Of a stretch of 64,000 nt of DNA, positions 35,484 through 44,754 are shown one piece after another. This DNA comes from JBGAPI01 sp044221335. GTDB lineage: Bacteria > Pseudomonadota > Gammaproteobacteria > Xanthomonadales > Ahniellaceae. The notes below the pieces were generated by a model, which had not been told where the DNA came from, searched no databases, and saw only the letters and a program-made list of their open reading frames with translations. The stretch is from contig JBGAPI010000013.1 of assembly GCA_044221335.1 (NCBI GenBank), forward strand, positions 1 to 64,000. Direction: 5' to 3'. Each line of letters starts with the position of its first letter. The first letter of the stretch is position 1. A program made the position numbers and the translations under genes.

Positions 35484-35646
35484 AGCGATGACCCGGCGCG
35501 TGGGGCGGACCTGTCCGCCGCAGGCGAATCGTCTCGCTGAAGGCTAGATTCTCAAGCCCGGGAAATGCTCGTCATCGAGCGCGCAACAGCGGGATCCCCT
35601 GCCGCGGCGATCATGCGTCGCCGGGCGGGTGCGTCCGAGACGCAGC

Positions 35647-37068
35647 CTAGCGCGTCAGGAACGCCACCAGCCGGTTCGCCAGATTCTGGTACGGCGGGCG
35701 CATCAGCGCCGTGGTCGGCCAGCGCGCCTGGCGCAGCACCGCCTTCGGATGGGAGAACGCGAGGAAGCCGTCGCGAGCGTGGTAGCGGCCAAGGCCGGAG
35801 GGACCGACGCCGCCGAACGGCAGGTTCTCCTGGGCGATGTGGTAGAGCGTGTCGTTGATGGTGACGCCGCCGGAGACCGTGCGGGTCAGCACCGACTCGG
35901 TGCGCCGGCGGTCGTCGTCGAAGTGGTACAGCGCCAGCGGCCGCGGACGGTCGTTGACGTAGGCGATCGCCGCATCGACGTCCTTGACCTCGATGATCGG
36001 CAGCAGCGGGCCGAAGATCTCGTCCTGCATCACCTTCATGTCGTCGGTGACGCCGGTGAGCAGGGTCGGCGCCATCACCCGCCGGCTGGGTTCGCTCGCG
36101 CCGAGCTCGATGATCGTCGCACCCTTCTGGCGCGCGTCCTCGACATAGCCTGCGAGCCGCGCGAACTGGCGGTCGTTGACCACGGTGGTGTAGTCGGGGC
36201 TGTCGACCGTGCTGCTATAGGCCTTTGCCACGTAGTCGCGCATCGCCTCGACGAAGGCGTCGCGACGGCCGCCGGCGAGCAGCACGTAGTCGCTGGCGAT
36301 GCAGGTCTGGCCTGCGTTCAACCATTTGCCGAAGCCGATCCGGGCGGCGGCGGTCGCGATGTCGAAGTCCGGCGCGACGATCGCCGGGCTCTTGCCGCCG
36401 AGTTCCAGCGTCACCGGCGTCAGGTTCTTCGCGGCCGCCGACATCACCAGTCGGCCGACCTGGGTCGAGCCGGTGAAGAACAGATGGTCGAAGGGCAGTC
36501 CGGCGAACTCGGCCGCGACCTCGGCGCCGCCGAGCACCGTGGCGACCCGGTCGGCCGGGAAGGCTTCGGCGAGCAGCTCCGCCAGCGCATGGCTGGTGCG
36601 CGGCGTGTGCTCGGAGGGTTTCAGCATCACGTGATTGCCGGCGGCGATCGCGGCGATCAGCGGCATCACGGCGAGCAGCACCGGGTAGTTCCACGGCGCG
36701 ATGATGCCGACCACGCCGAGCGGCTGGTACTGCACCTCGTTGCGCGCCGGCCAGTACAGCCAGCTCGTCGCGACCCGGGTCGGCTGCATCCAGTGGCGCA
36801 GGTGGCCACGGATGTGGTCGATCTCGTCGAGCACCGGGCGCACGTCGGTCAGCATCGACTCGTGCCACGAGCGCCGACCGAAGTCGGCCTGCATCGCCTC
36901 GACCAGGGTCTGCGCGTGGGCCTTGAAGACCTTGCGGAGTCGATCGAGATCGGCGAGTCGCTGTGCGTAGTCGGGCACCCGGGCCTGCTGTGCGGCGCGA
37001 AGCTTCGCGAGAGTGGCGGACAGTTGGGCGCCGTCGGCGCTCGGTACCACGGACAGCTGTGCGTTCAT
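35647..37068 (-). CDS. Coniferyl-aldehyde-dehydrogenase-like aldehyde dehydrogenase
   Basis: A 473-residue NAD(P)-dependent aldehyde dehydrogenase. The nucleotide-binding strand is GVVGIIAPWNYP, the catalytic Glu is in VTLELGGKSPAIV and the catalytic Cys is in NAGQTCIASDY. It has FFTGSTQVGRLVM in the NAD-binding region and the C-terminal FGGVGPSGLGRYHARDGFLAFSHPKAV, characteristic of the class 3/coniferyl aldehyde dehydrogenase group. It oxidises aromatic or long-chain aldehydes to acids. There is no adjacent pathway gene. Confidence 0.94.
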   Translation of the reverse strand: MNAQLSVVPSADGAQLSATLAKLRAAQQARVPDYAQRLADLDRLRKVFKAHAQTLVEAMQADFGRRSWHESMLTDVRPVLDEIDHIRGHLRHWMQPTRVATSWLYWPARNEVQYQPLGVVGIIAPWNYPVLLAVMPLIAAIAAGNHVMLKPSEHTPRTSHALAELLAEAFPADRVATVLGGAEVAAEFAGLPFDHLFFTGSTQVGRLVMSAAAKNLTPVTLELGGKSPAIVAPDFDIATAAARIGFGKWLNAGQTCIASDYVLLAGGRRDAFVEAMRDYVAKAYSSTVDSPDYTTVVNDRQFARLAGYVEDARQKGATIIELGASEPSRRVMAPTLLTGVTDDMKVMQDEIFGPLLPIIEVKDVDAAIAYVNDRPRPLALYHFDDDRRRTESVLTRTVSGGVTINDTLYHIAQENLPFGGVGPSGLGRYHARDGFLAFSHPKAVLRQARWPTTALMRPPYQNLANRLVAFLTR

Positions 37069-37298
37069 GAGATCCCCCGCGCGCTCGGCGGAACAGTAGT
37101 CAAGTCTAGGACGATTCCGGCGCCGTCGCCCGCCACCTGCACCGCAGTTCCGACCTCGCGACGCGAAGATGAACTGCTCTTCATCGGGGCGATCGCGCCA
37201 GCGATCGCCCCGTGGTTACGATAATTTCCATCGTCGCGGATGCACCCGGGCCTTTCGGCACAAGCTGATCCGCCACGTCGCTGCGAGCATCCGCCCCC

Positions 37299-37823
37299 AT
37301 GTCCCCGCTGCTATTCCTCATGGCCCTGGCCAGCCCGGCCGCTCCCGGCGAGATGTATCGCTGTGTCGACGCGGCCGGCAAGGCGTACTACCAGGATCAC
37401 ACCTGCGGCGCCGAGCGCGGCACCCGGCTGAAGCCCGGCGCCGACGGCCGGATCGACACCGGCGAGCTCCGCCACTGGCTCACCCAGTTCCAGCGCGATC
37501 CCCGCGCGGCTGCCGGTTCGCTGCCGGGCTCGGCGCCGACGACGACCGGAAACCGCAACAGCGCACCCGCCGCCGCGCCGATCCGCATCAGCGAGAGCGT
37601 GCTCGCCGCCTGTTCGGCCAAGCTGCTCGACTGCGCCGCCGACAGCAGCGCCGCCACCGACGCCTGCGTCGCCGCGGTGCCTTCCTGCGTCGGCGCCCGG
37701 GGCAGCGATTGCTGTCCGTCGGTCAGCCTCGCCTGCTATCGCGGTCTGCGGCAGTCCGGCGCACCGCTGGCCGGCGCCATGCATGCGGCGCTGATCGATC
37801 CGGTCGGCTGCATCGCTCGCTGA
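37299..37823 (+). CDS. Secreted DUF4124-type protein
   Basis: A 174-residue exported protein (MSPLLFLMALASPAAPG). The mature N-terminus, EMYRCVDAAGKAYYQDHTCG, is the DUF4124 pattern (a Cys, a Gly and a DxxC element). A Thr/Ala-rich linker follows. The C-terminal ~75 residues are Cys-rich (CSAKLLDCAADSS, CVAAVPSC, SDCCPSVSLAC). DUF4124 is common in xanthomonads and of unknown function. The gene is 10 bp before the membrane component of an ABC transporter, so it may be part of that operon. Confidence 0.85.
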   Translation: MSPLLFLMALASPAAPGEMYRCVDAAGKAYYQDHTCGAERGTRLKPGADGRIDTGELRHWLTQFQRDPRAAAGSLPGSAPTTTGNRNSAPAAAPIRISESVLAACSAKLLDCAADSSAATDACVAAVPSCVGARGSDCCPSVSLACYRGLRQSGAPLAGAMHAALIDPVGCIAR

Positions 37824-37833
37824 GGCCGACGCC

Positions 37834-38967
37834 ATGCATCCCTGGTTCGGCGAATGGCGCCTGCGCCTGCTCAACGATGTCCGCTACCGGCTCCGCCACT
37901 GGCCCGAGTCCCTGTTCCTCGGCGCGGCCTGGCTCGGGCTGTTCTATCTGTCGAGCCTGGCGGTCGGCTCGTTCAACGGCGAACGTGCCGGCGCGATGAT
38001 CCAGGCCCTGACCATCGGCGGCTGGATCACCACCGCGGTGGTGACCGGGCTGCTGGCGCTCGGCGTGCGCTTCGCCGCGGTGAAGGTGCGCGGGGCGATG
38101 GTTCTCGGCTGCTATGCCGCTCTGCCGATCCCGCCGGGCGTGGTCGAACGCGGCGTCGTGCTGATCGCGGTCACCGTCGGACTGCTGCAGGGCGCTGCGC
38201 TGCAGGCCTTCCTGTGGCTGGTGAAGACCCATTCCGCTCTGTGGGAGTTCTGGTACGCCGCCGCTCGTGGCATGGCCCTCAGCGCGTCGCTGCTGGCGAT
38301 CGTCGTCGGCTATCTCGCCTCGCGCGGCGAGCTGCCGAGCCTCGCGCGCCACGCCGCCGTCGCCGGGCATCGCCCGGCACTGCTGAAGCTGCCCTGGCTG
38401 CGCGACGCCCCGCTCGCCGCGCTGTCGGTGTGGCAGCAGCGCAGCGGCGCGGTCGCGTTCCGGATGATGCTGGGCACGGCCCCGGTGCTGGTCGCGCTGC
38501 TGCTGATCCCGAGCGGCCTCGACCGGCTGAGTGCGGTCGGGCTGATCGTGCTGGTGATGGTCGCCTTCTGGTTCGGCAGCGTCTGGAACGCGTCGATCCA
38601 AAGCTTCATCGCCGCGGCCGCGCTGCTGCGCGCGACCCCGCTCCGCCTGCCGCGGCTGGCGGCGGCCGGACTGCGCTATCCGCTGTGGATCCTTTGCCTC
38701 GGCGTCCTCTGGATCGGCACCGCGCTGGCGTTGCAGTCGGCACGCTGGCCGCTGATCGTGCTGGTGCTCGTCTTCCTCGTCGCCCTCTGCGCGCTCGCCT
38801 ATTCGCTGGCGCTGCGCCTGCGCCACCAGCCGGCCCGGCTGACGATGCGGATGTCCGTCGAGGTCGTCCTGCTGGTCGCGCTCTGGCAGGCCGTGGGTCC
38901 CCTCGTCCTGATCGCCGTCGCCGGCCGGGTCTGGCGCCACTACCAGCAATCGAAGACCATCGCATGA
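37834..38967 (+). CDS. ABC transporter membrane subunit
   Basis: A 377-residue protein with about 9-10 hydrophobic helices spread along the chain (first near residue 28, MFL-rich stretches at 60-75, 95-120, 140-160, 210-225, 235-250 and 285-345). It lacks a periplasmic domain. Its stop overlaps the ATPase start (ATGA), so the two proteins are made together. The fold is likely an ABC-2-type or related exporter permease. There is no motif that reveals its substrate. Confidence 0.8.
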   Translation: MHPWFGEWRLRLLNDVRYRLRHWPESLFLGAAWLGLFYLSSLAVGSFNGERAGAMIQALTIGGWITTAVVTGLLALGVRFAAVKVRGAMVLGCYAALPIPPGVVERGVVLIAVTVGLLQGAALQAFLWLVKTHSALWEFWYAAARGMALSASLLAIVVGYLASRGELPSLARHAAVAGHRPALLKLPWLRDAPLAALSVWQQRSGAVAFRMMLGTAPVLVALLLIPSGLDRLSAVGLIVLVMVAFWFGSVWNASIQSFIAAAALLRATPLRLPRLAAAGLRYPLWILCLGVLWIGTALALQSARWPLIVLVLVFLVALCALAYSLALRLRHQPARLTMRMSVEVVLLVALWQAVGPLVLIAVAGRVWRHYQQSKTIA

Positions 38968-39704
38968 GCTGCCTCCTCAAGATTTCCGGCCTGCACCACG
39001 CCTACGGCACGCACAGCGTGCTGCGTGGCATCGACCTCGACATCAACACCGGCGAATTCCTCGCGCTGATCGGCCCCAACGGCTCCGGCAAGACCACGCT
39101 GCTGAAGCTGATCGCCGGACTGCTCGGGGTGCAGCAGGGCTTGGTGTCGATCGCCGGCATCGATCTGTCCGTCGATCTGGTCGGCGCCCGCGGCCGGCTC
39201 GGCTTCGGCGTCGACCCGACGCTGCTGCCGGGTCCGCTGTCTGGCGCCCAGGTGCTGGGACTGTTCGCGGAGGCGCGCGGGCTCGCCAGCATCCCGGCCA
39301 GCACCCGCGAGCTCGCCGAGTCGCTGGCCTTCGCGCCGTGGATGGACCGGATGGTGGAGGACTACTCGCTCGGCACCCGGCAGAAGCTCGGCATCCTCTG
39401 CGGCCTGATGGGCGACCCGCCGGTGCTGGTGCTGGACGAGCCGCTGAATGGCCTCGATCCGCTGTCGGCCTATGCGCTGAAGCAGGAGCTGGTGCGCCGC
39501 ACCCGCGAACTCGGGACCGCCGTGCTGTTCGCGACCCATGCGCTGGAAGTGGCCGAACGCTTCATCAACCGCGCGGTGCTGCTGCTGGACGGCGTGATCG
39601 CCCGGCAGTGGAGCGTCGAGCAGCTGGCCGCGCTCCGCGCGGATCCCGACCGCTCGCTCGAGGACGAGATGATCGAGACGCTGCGTCCGCCGGCCGCCGC
39701 GTGA
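38964..39704 (+). CDS. ABC transporter ATPase
   Basis: A 246-residue ATP-binding subunit. Walker A is GPNGSGKTT, the signature is YSLGTRQKLGI (S-L-G-T replacing the usual LSGGQ), Walker B is VLVLDEPLNGLDP and the switch His is in FATHAL. It pairs with the upstream permease through a 4-bp overlap. As an exporter-type ATPase it probably serves drug, lipid or envelope export. A Tudor-like secreted protein gene follows 111 bp later but is not coupled. Confidence 0.92.
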   Translation: MSCLLKISGLHHAYGTHSVLRGIDLDINTGEFLALIGPNGSGKTTLLKLIAGLLGVQQGLVSIAGIDLSVDLVGARGRLGFGVDPTLLPGPLSGAQVLGLFAEARGLASIPASTRELAESLAFAPWMDRMVEDYSLGTRQKLGILCGLMGDPPVLVLDEPLNGLDPLSAYALKQELVRRTRELGTAVLFATHALEVAERFINRAVLLLDGVIARQWSVEQLAALRADPDRSLEDEMIETLRPPAAA

Positions 39705-39815
39705 GTCGGGGCCCGCGCCGTCGTTCGGGCGGCGCGATGCGGGACGGGCTTGATCTGCGGAAGCGGTCTCCTCCGTGAAGTGGAGGGTCCATCCCGAGAC
39801 CCGGAGAGTCGTTCG

Positions 39816-40181
39816 ATGAATCGTTCACGCCTGTTGCTGGTGGCATCCCTGCTGTACGCCGCGGCCGCGTCCGCCGCCCCGCCGCCGGGCGCGCGCGTGC
39901 TCGCACAGTGGGGCGACGGACTCTGGTACCCGGCCAAGGTCGGATCGACCGAGGGCAGCCGGATCAGCGTCAACTTCGACGACGGCGACGTCGCCGCGGT
40001 CAGCCCGGCCCAGGTGAAGCCGCTCGACTGGCAGGCCGGCACCCGGGTCGAATGCAACTGGCACAACCAGGGTCGCTACTACCCCGGCAAGCTCGCCTCG
40101 ATCGCGGGCGACAACATCCAGATCCGCTACGACGACGGCGACAGCGAGGCGGCGACGGTGGCGCGGTGTCGCAGTCGCTAG
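39816..40181 (+). CDS. Secreted protein with two Tudor-like domains
   Basis: A 121-residue exported protein (signal MNRSRLLLVASLLYAAAASA, cleavage around AASA-A). The mature part is two tandem ~45-residue beta-barrel repeats. Repeat 1 (25-70) is GARVLAQWGDGLWYPAKV then VNFDDGDVAAV; repeat 2 (75-119) is GTRVECNWHNQGRYYPGKL then IRYDDGDSEAATV. The WxxGxYYP and FDDGD blocks are hallmarks of Tudor/agenet-like barrels, which in eukaryotes bind methylated peptides. In a bacterial envelope the ligand must be different. Two copies fill nearly the whole mature protein. Confidence 0.85.
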   Translation: MNRSRLLLVASLLYAAAASAAPPPGARVLAQWGDGLWYPAKVGSTEGSRISVNFDDGDVAAVSPAQVKPLDWQAGTRVECNWHNQGRYYPGKLASIAGDNIQIRYDDGDSEAATVARCRSR

Positions 40182-40398
40182 GCGGGATCCCGATTCCTCG
40201 CTCCAGGGCCCGGCGGGTCTGAGGCGGGCCCTACCGCGGCCGCTGCCGCCGATCCCGCGCTGATCGAGGCACTTCCCCGCGGGTCCATGGAGCCGCATGG
40301 GGCCCGGTGAACAACTCCCCAGGCCCGTTCCGGCCTTCGTTCGACCGTGCGCCGCGTGGGGGGCACCGAAAGCATTGGGCCGCAGCCCGGGCCGGTGG

Positions 40399-40404
40399 CA
40401 CAAT
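40399..40404 (+). promoter_or_regulatory. Candidate promoter (TTGGGC-N18-CACAAT)
   Basis: CACAAT at 40399 with TTGGGC 18 bp upstream (40375), 28 bp before the TPR protein ATG. It is one of several NACAAT hexamers near gene starts in this window. Confidence 0.35.
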
Positions 40405-40432
40405 GCCCGGCTGCCCCTTTGCCGTCACCGCC

Positions 40433-42514
40433 ATGCTCAACGAAATCCTCGAGATCCATAGATCCGGCCAGCTGGAAGAGGCCGAACTTCGCTATCGCGA
40501 ATACCTCGGATTCAATCCGGACGACCCCGAGGCGCTGCATCTCCTGGGCGTGCTCCGGCGCGAGCGCGGCGATCTGGCCGAGGCGCTGCAGCTCGTGGAG
40601 GCGGCGATGCTGCGTGCGCCCGAGCGCAAGTCCTATCGGGTTTCGCTCGGCGGCCTGTGCCTGCACGCGCGGCTGCTGGACGACGCCGAGCTCAACTTCG
40701 CGAAGGCGATCGAGCTCGATCCCAACATCACCAGCGCCTACAACGGCCTGGCCCAGGTCTACACCCTGCGGGGCGACTTCGCCGCGGCCGAGGCGCAGTT
40801 CCGGCTGGCGCTGCGCGCCGACCCCGACCACGCGCCGAGCCTGCTCGGCCTCGGCAACCTCCTGATCGGCAAGGGCGAGTTCGAGGCCGGGCTGCGCCAC
40901 CTCACCGCCGCGGTCGAGATCGATCCCGAAGACCCGGGCGTGCAATGCTCGCTGGCGCGGGCCTACCTGATGAACGGCAACATCGCCTTCGCCGAACAGG
41001 CCGTCGGCAACGCGCTGGCGCTGTCGCCCGGCTACCCGATGGCGATCCGCCTGTCCGCCGAGATCGCCTTCCGCGCCGGACGCCTCGCGCTTGCCCGCGA
41101 GCGCTACAACCAGGTGTTGGACCTGCCGGGCAACCGTGCGCAGGGTCTCGCCGGCCTCGCCGACGTGCTGCGTGCCGAGGACGAGATCGGCGGCGCCGCC
41201 GGCCTGTACGTGCAGTCGCTGGAACTGGACCGGCGCCAGCCGCTGGTCCTGCAGGCGCTGCTGCATTGCCTCGGTCGACTGCAGCGACCCGAGGAGGCGA
41301 TCCGCCTGCTCGAGGAGCATGTCGCCGCGCTGCCCGAGGATGTCGTCGCACGCCGCGCGCTCGCGAGCCTGCTCGCCGAGCGCGGCCAGTACGAACTCTC
41401 GGAGCGGGTCTTCGCCGAGGTCCTGGCGCAGGCGCCGGACGACGGCATGGCGCAGACCGGCCACGCGGCGATACTCGAACTGCTCGGTCGGCTCGACCAG
41501 GCCGAGGTCGCCGCCACCCGCGCGGTGTCGATGCGAGCCGACGCCTTCGGAGCGGCCGCGGTGCTGGCGCGCTGCGATCTTCGCAACGGACGCCCGGAAC
41601 AGGTCGCCCAGCGCCTCGCCGGTTACCAGACCGAGGCGCTGTCCGCGGGGCAACGGCACTCCCGGGCCCAGCTGATGGGGCTCGCCGAGCACTTCGCCGG
41701 CCGGCCGGCGGGCGCGCTCGCCGCGTTCGCCGAGGCCAATGCCGCGGCGTTCGCCGGGCTGCCGGAACTCGCCGCGCCGCCGGCCGACCTCGCGGCGGCG
41801 ATCGCCGCCGCGGCGGCACCCGCCGATGCCGGCGGCAGCGCGACCTTGCTGGTCGGCGCGCCGGGCATGGGCTCGGCCCAGATCGCCGCCCTGCTCGCCG
41901 ACCACCCGCGCATCGCGCTCATGACCGACCGCGTGCGCGGGCAGCCGCGCCCGGACCTGTTCGCCGCGCCCGACAGCCTCGCCCGCTACCGGATGCTGCG
42001 CGAGGACGACAGCCGGATCGCGCGCCGCCGCTACCAGCGCGTGCTGGAACGCGCCCAGCTCGGCTCCGGTCGCGTCGCCATCGACTGGCTGCAGGTGTTC
42101 GACGCGCGCTGCCTGCCCCAGGCGATCGCCGCGTTCGCGGACCTGAAGTTGATCGTCGCCGAGCGCGATCCGCGCGACGCCCTGCTCAACTGGCTGGCCT
42201 ACGGAGCGCAGGGCATGCCGGCGCCCGCCGACGCCGCCGAGGCTGCAGGCTGGCTGGCGCGCCAGCTCGCGCATCAGCGACTCGCACTCGACGCGCTCGG
42301 CACCCGGGTGCTGCGCATCGACGCCGAAGCCGCGCTCGCCGATCCGGCGTCCGCGATCGCCCGCGTCGCCGCGTTCCTCGGACTGCCGACCTGGACCCCG
42401 GGCGAGCACTACGCCCGCGCGGCGAAGGTGCTGGGCGGACTGCCGGGCGCGCTGCCGGCCGGCGCGCACCGCGGCTACGGCGAGCTGCTCGCCGGCGCGT
42501 TCGCCGCCCTGTAG
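40433..42514 (+). CDS. TPR protein with C-terminal sulfotransferase-like domain
   Basis: A 693-residue protein. The first ~430 residues are about twelve TPR-like 34-residue repeats, for example ALHLLGVLRRERGDLAEALQLVEAAML and AYNGLAQVYTLRGDFAAAEAQFRLALRADPDHA. Residues ~460-690 resemble the PAPS-dependent sulfotransferase fold: ATLLVGAPGMGSAQIAALLADHPRI at the 5'-phosphosulfate-loop position and LIVAERDPRDALLNWLAYGAQG at the 3'-phosphate-binding element. The PSB loop lacks the usual GxPRSGT(T/S) residues, which raises doubt about activity. Many TPR-sulfotransferases in Xanthomonadales look like this. The ATG at 40433 is chosen; upstream in-frame ATGs are unsupported. Confidence 0.82.
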   Translation: MLNEILEIHRSGQLEEAELRYREYLGFNPDDPEALHLLGVLRRERGDLAEALQLVEAAMLRAPERKSYRVSLGGLCLHARLLDDAELNFAKAIELDPNITSAYNGLAQVYTLRGDFAAAEAQFRLALRADPDHAPSLLGLGNLLIGKGEFEAGLRHLTAAVEIDPEDPGVQCSLARAYLMNGNIAFAEQAVGNALALSPGYPMAIRLSAEIAFRAGRLALARERYNQVLDLPGNRAQGLAGLADVLRAEDEIGGAAGLYVQSLELDRRQPLVLQALLHCLGRLQRPEEAIRLLEEHVAALPEDVVARRALASLLAERGQYELSERVFAEVLAQAPDDGMAQTGHAAILELLGRLDQAEVAATRAVSMRADAFGAAAVLARCDLRNGRPEQVAQRLAGYQTEALSAGQRHSRAQLMGLAEHFAGRPAGALAAFAEANAAAFAGLPELAAPPADLAAAIAAAAAPADAGGSATLLVGAPGMGSAQIAALLADHPRIALMTDRVRGQPRPDLFAAPDSLARYRMLREDDSRIARRRYQRVLERAQLGSGRVAIDWLQVFDARCLPQAIAAFADLKLIVAERDPRDALLNWLAYGAQGMPAPADAAEAAGWLARQLAHQRLALDALGTRVLRIDAEAALADPASAIARVAAFLGLPTWTPGEHYARAAKVLGGLPGALPAGAHRGYGELLAGAFAAL

Positions 42515-42532
42515 GGCGGCCGCCGGCCGCCC
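42514..42532. terminator. Terminator-like hairpin
   Basis: GGGCGGCC-GCC-GGCCGCCC is a perfect 8-bp GC stem with a 3-base loop overlapping the stop codon of the TPR gene. There is no T-run after it. It stands between convergent genes and could act in both directions. Confidence 0.5.
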
Positions 42533-42641
42533 GCATCAAGCGATGCGGCGGCGCGCCTGTCGCGTCCTGCGGCGAGAAGGCGGACCCGAGGACCCGGGGT
42601 CCGCGCGGGGACGAGGGCCGCCCGCCCGCGCCCGCGGCGCG

Positions 42642-43574
42642 TCACTTGCCGAGGTGCTCGACGACGTACTGTCGCGCCGCCTCCGGCGCGTTGATCGGCT
42701 GCTTGCCGCTGGTGCTCCGGGTGGCATGGCCGTCGCGGATCAGCACCGCATCGTAGGCGCCGCTGGCGGCGTCGAACAGCAGCACGGCGGCGGCGTTCGG
42801 GTCGGCCTTGGAGTGGCCGGCGAGGAAGTAGACGGTGCCGTCGGCGTGCAGCGGTTCGGCGACTTCGAGCAGCTCGCCGAGCTCGCCGACGCGGCGGCCG
42901 AGCAGCCCGTGCAGGCGCCACGCCACCGCGCGGTCGGAGAGAATGCCGCTGTCGGCCGGCAGGCGATCGGCGTAGCGCGCCAGGGTCGCCGCGGACAGTT
43001 CCGGCGCCGGCCCGCAGCCCTGCATGGTGTCGGCGAAGCCGCTGCCGGCCTCGCCGGTCGGGAACACGGCCTTCAGCGTGCCGCCCTTGGCGCGGACACT
43101 GTCGGTGCTCCACACGATCGCCGTGGTGAGGCTGGAGATCGACTCGGCCAGCAGCCCGGCCTGGCTCGGCTGGTTGGCCGGCGCCGAGAACTCCAGCACG
43201 AAGCGCCCGCCGACCGGCCCGTAGAAGCCGCTGACCGCGGTCCGGACCTTGGGCAGCATGCCCGCACCGGTCAGCTCCAGGCGACTGCGCGGCTCGCGGC
43301 TGCCGACCGCGTCGGGTCCTTCGAAGTCATCGATGCCGAACGCCGACAGCTGGGCCGGATCGTCGAGCTGCAGCTGCCACACCACCTGGCCACCGGCGCC
43401 GGGCGTGCAGGACAGCTGCAAAAGCGCGGTGCCCATGCGGTCGCCGGCTTCCCAGGTGCCGCTGCCGACGACGCTGCGCAGGCCGTTGTCGTCGACGCCG
43501 GCGTCCCAGGCATGGGCCGACGGAGCGAGGGCGAGGAGGGCGGCAAGACTGGCGGCGAGGGTGCAACGGCGCAT
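42642..43574 (-). CDS. Secreted hypothetical protein
   Basis: A 310-residue exported protein starting at ATG 43574 with signal MRRCTLAASLAALLALAPSAHA. The mature part has strand-rich segments (VSGFYGPVGGRFVLEFSAP, LTTAIVWSTDSVRAKGGTLKAVFP) and a C-terminal alpha/beta part with YFLAGHSKADPNAAAVLLFDAASGAYDAVLIRDG. No family is recognised. It is convergent with the TPR gene and divergent from the ABC/M1 operon (298 bp between starts). Confidence 0.68.
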   Translation of the reverse strand: MRRCTLAASLAALLALAPSAHAWDAGVDDNGLRSVVGSGTWEAGDRMGTALLQLSCTPGAGGQVVWQLQLDDPAQLSAFGIDDFEGPDAVGSREPRSRLELTGAGMLPKVRTAVSGFYGPVGGRFVLEFSAPANQPSQAGLLAESISSLTTAIVWSTDSVRAKGGTLKAVFPTGEAGSGFADTMQGCGPAPELSAATLARYADRLPADSGILSDRAVAWRLHGLLGRRVGELGELLEVAEPLHADGTVYFLAGHSKADPNAAAVLLFDAASGAYDAVLIRDGHATRSTSGKQPINAPEAARQYVVEHLGK

Positions 43575-43872
43575 GGTGGGGCTCGGGAATTCGTGGGGGC
43601 GGAATCCTAGCGGATCGGCTGTTGCAGGCGCGCCGACGTCGGAGCGGGAGAGGCGACCGTCGCGCGGGCGCGTCGGCCCGGGCAGCAGGGCTGGAGTGCC
43701 CCCCATTGCGCCCTTGCAACCTCCGAGACAAAACCGGTCTCTGATGCCCGGTCGCCGCCCACCGTTGCGCCTGACCTTCGACACCCCCTGACCTTTCCCA
43801 CGGGGAGCGATCGCCGCTCAGCGACTAGGGTGCGCGCGCCGTCGTCCCCGCCGCATCCACCGGAGCTTCCGC

Positions 43873-44751
43873 ATGCTGTCGATCGAGAATCTGTCCAAGA
43901 CCTACGCCAACGGCGTGCGTGCGCTGACGAACGTCAGCCTCACGATCCCGCGCGGCCTGTTCGGCCTGCTCGGCCCGAACGGCGCCGGCAAGTCGACGCT
44001 GATGCGCACGATCGCGACCCTGCAGGACGCCGACGGCGGCAGCATCCGCTTCGACGGCATCGACGTGCTCGCCGACAAGGACGCGCTGCGCCGCACCCTG
44101 GGCTACCTGCCGCAGGACTTCGGCGTCTACCCCAAGGTCAGCGCCGAGGAGCTGCTCAACCACCTCGCGATGCTGAAGGGCGTGGTGAACCGCGGCGAGC
44201 GCCGCGACACCGTCGAGGCACTGCTGCGCCAGACCAACCTGTGGGAGGTCCGGAAGCGCAAGCTCGGTACCTACTCGGGCGGCATGCGCCAGCGCTTCGG
44301 CATCGCGCAGGCGCTGATCGGCAACCCGAAGCTCGTGATCGTGGACGAGCCGACCGCCGGCCTCGACCCGGAGGAGCGCAACCGCTTTCACAACCTGCTG
44401 GCCGAGATCGGCGAGAACGTCGTGGTCATCCTGTCGACCCACATCGTCGACGACGTCACGGAGCTTTGTCCGACGATGGCGATGATCTGCGCCGGCCGCG
44501 TGCTGCTGTCGGGCAAGCCGGCGGACGCGATCGAGGCGCTGGGATCGAAGGTCTGGCGCGCGCGGATCCGGCGCGCCGAACTCGCCGAGGCCGGACAGAA
44601 GTACGTCGTGCTGCAGTCCAGGATGATCGGCGGCGAGCCGGTGATCCACGTGTACAGCGAGACCCGGCCGGAGCCGCGCTTCGAGCCGATCGCCGCGGAC
44701 CTCGAGGACGTCTACTTCCACCAGTTGCGCCAGCACCGGGCGGCGGCCTGA
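43873..44751 (+). CDS. ABC transporter ATPase (partner of permease/M1 fusion)
   Basis: A 292-residue ATPase. Walker A is GPNGAGKST, the signature is YSGGMRQRFGI, Walker B is LVIVDEPTAGLDP and the switch His is in LSTHIVDDV. The C-terminal ~65 residues (from RRAELAEAGQKYVV) are a Gram-type extension after the ATPase core. The next gene begins 3 bp later, so it forms one operon with the giant permease. The same two-gene layout occurs with ABC permease/peptidase fusions in other bacteria and suggests that ATP hydrolysis drives a membrane-bound peptidase-permease. Confidence 0.93.
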   Translation: MLSIENLSKTYANGVRALTNVSLTIPRGLFGLLGPNGAGKSTLMRTIATLQDADGGSIRFDGIDVLADKDALRRTLGYLPQDFGVYPKVSAEELLNHLAMLKGVVNRGERRDTVEALLRQTNLWEVRKRKLGTYSGGMRQRFGIAQALIGNPKLVIVDEPTAGLDPEERNRFHNLLAEIGENVVVILSTHIVDDVTELCPTMAMICAGRVLLSGKPADAIEALGSKVWRARIRRAELAEAGQKYVVLQSRMIGGEPVIHVYSETRPEPRFEPIAADLEDVYFHQLRQHRAAA

Positions 44752-44754
44752 GCC

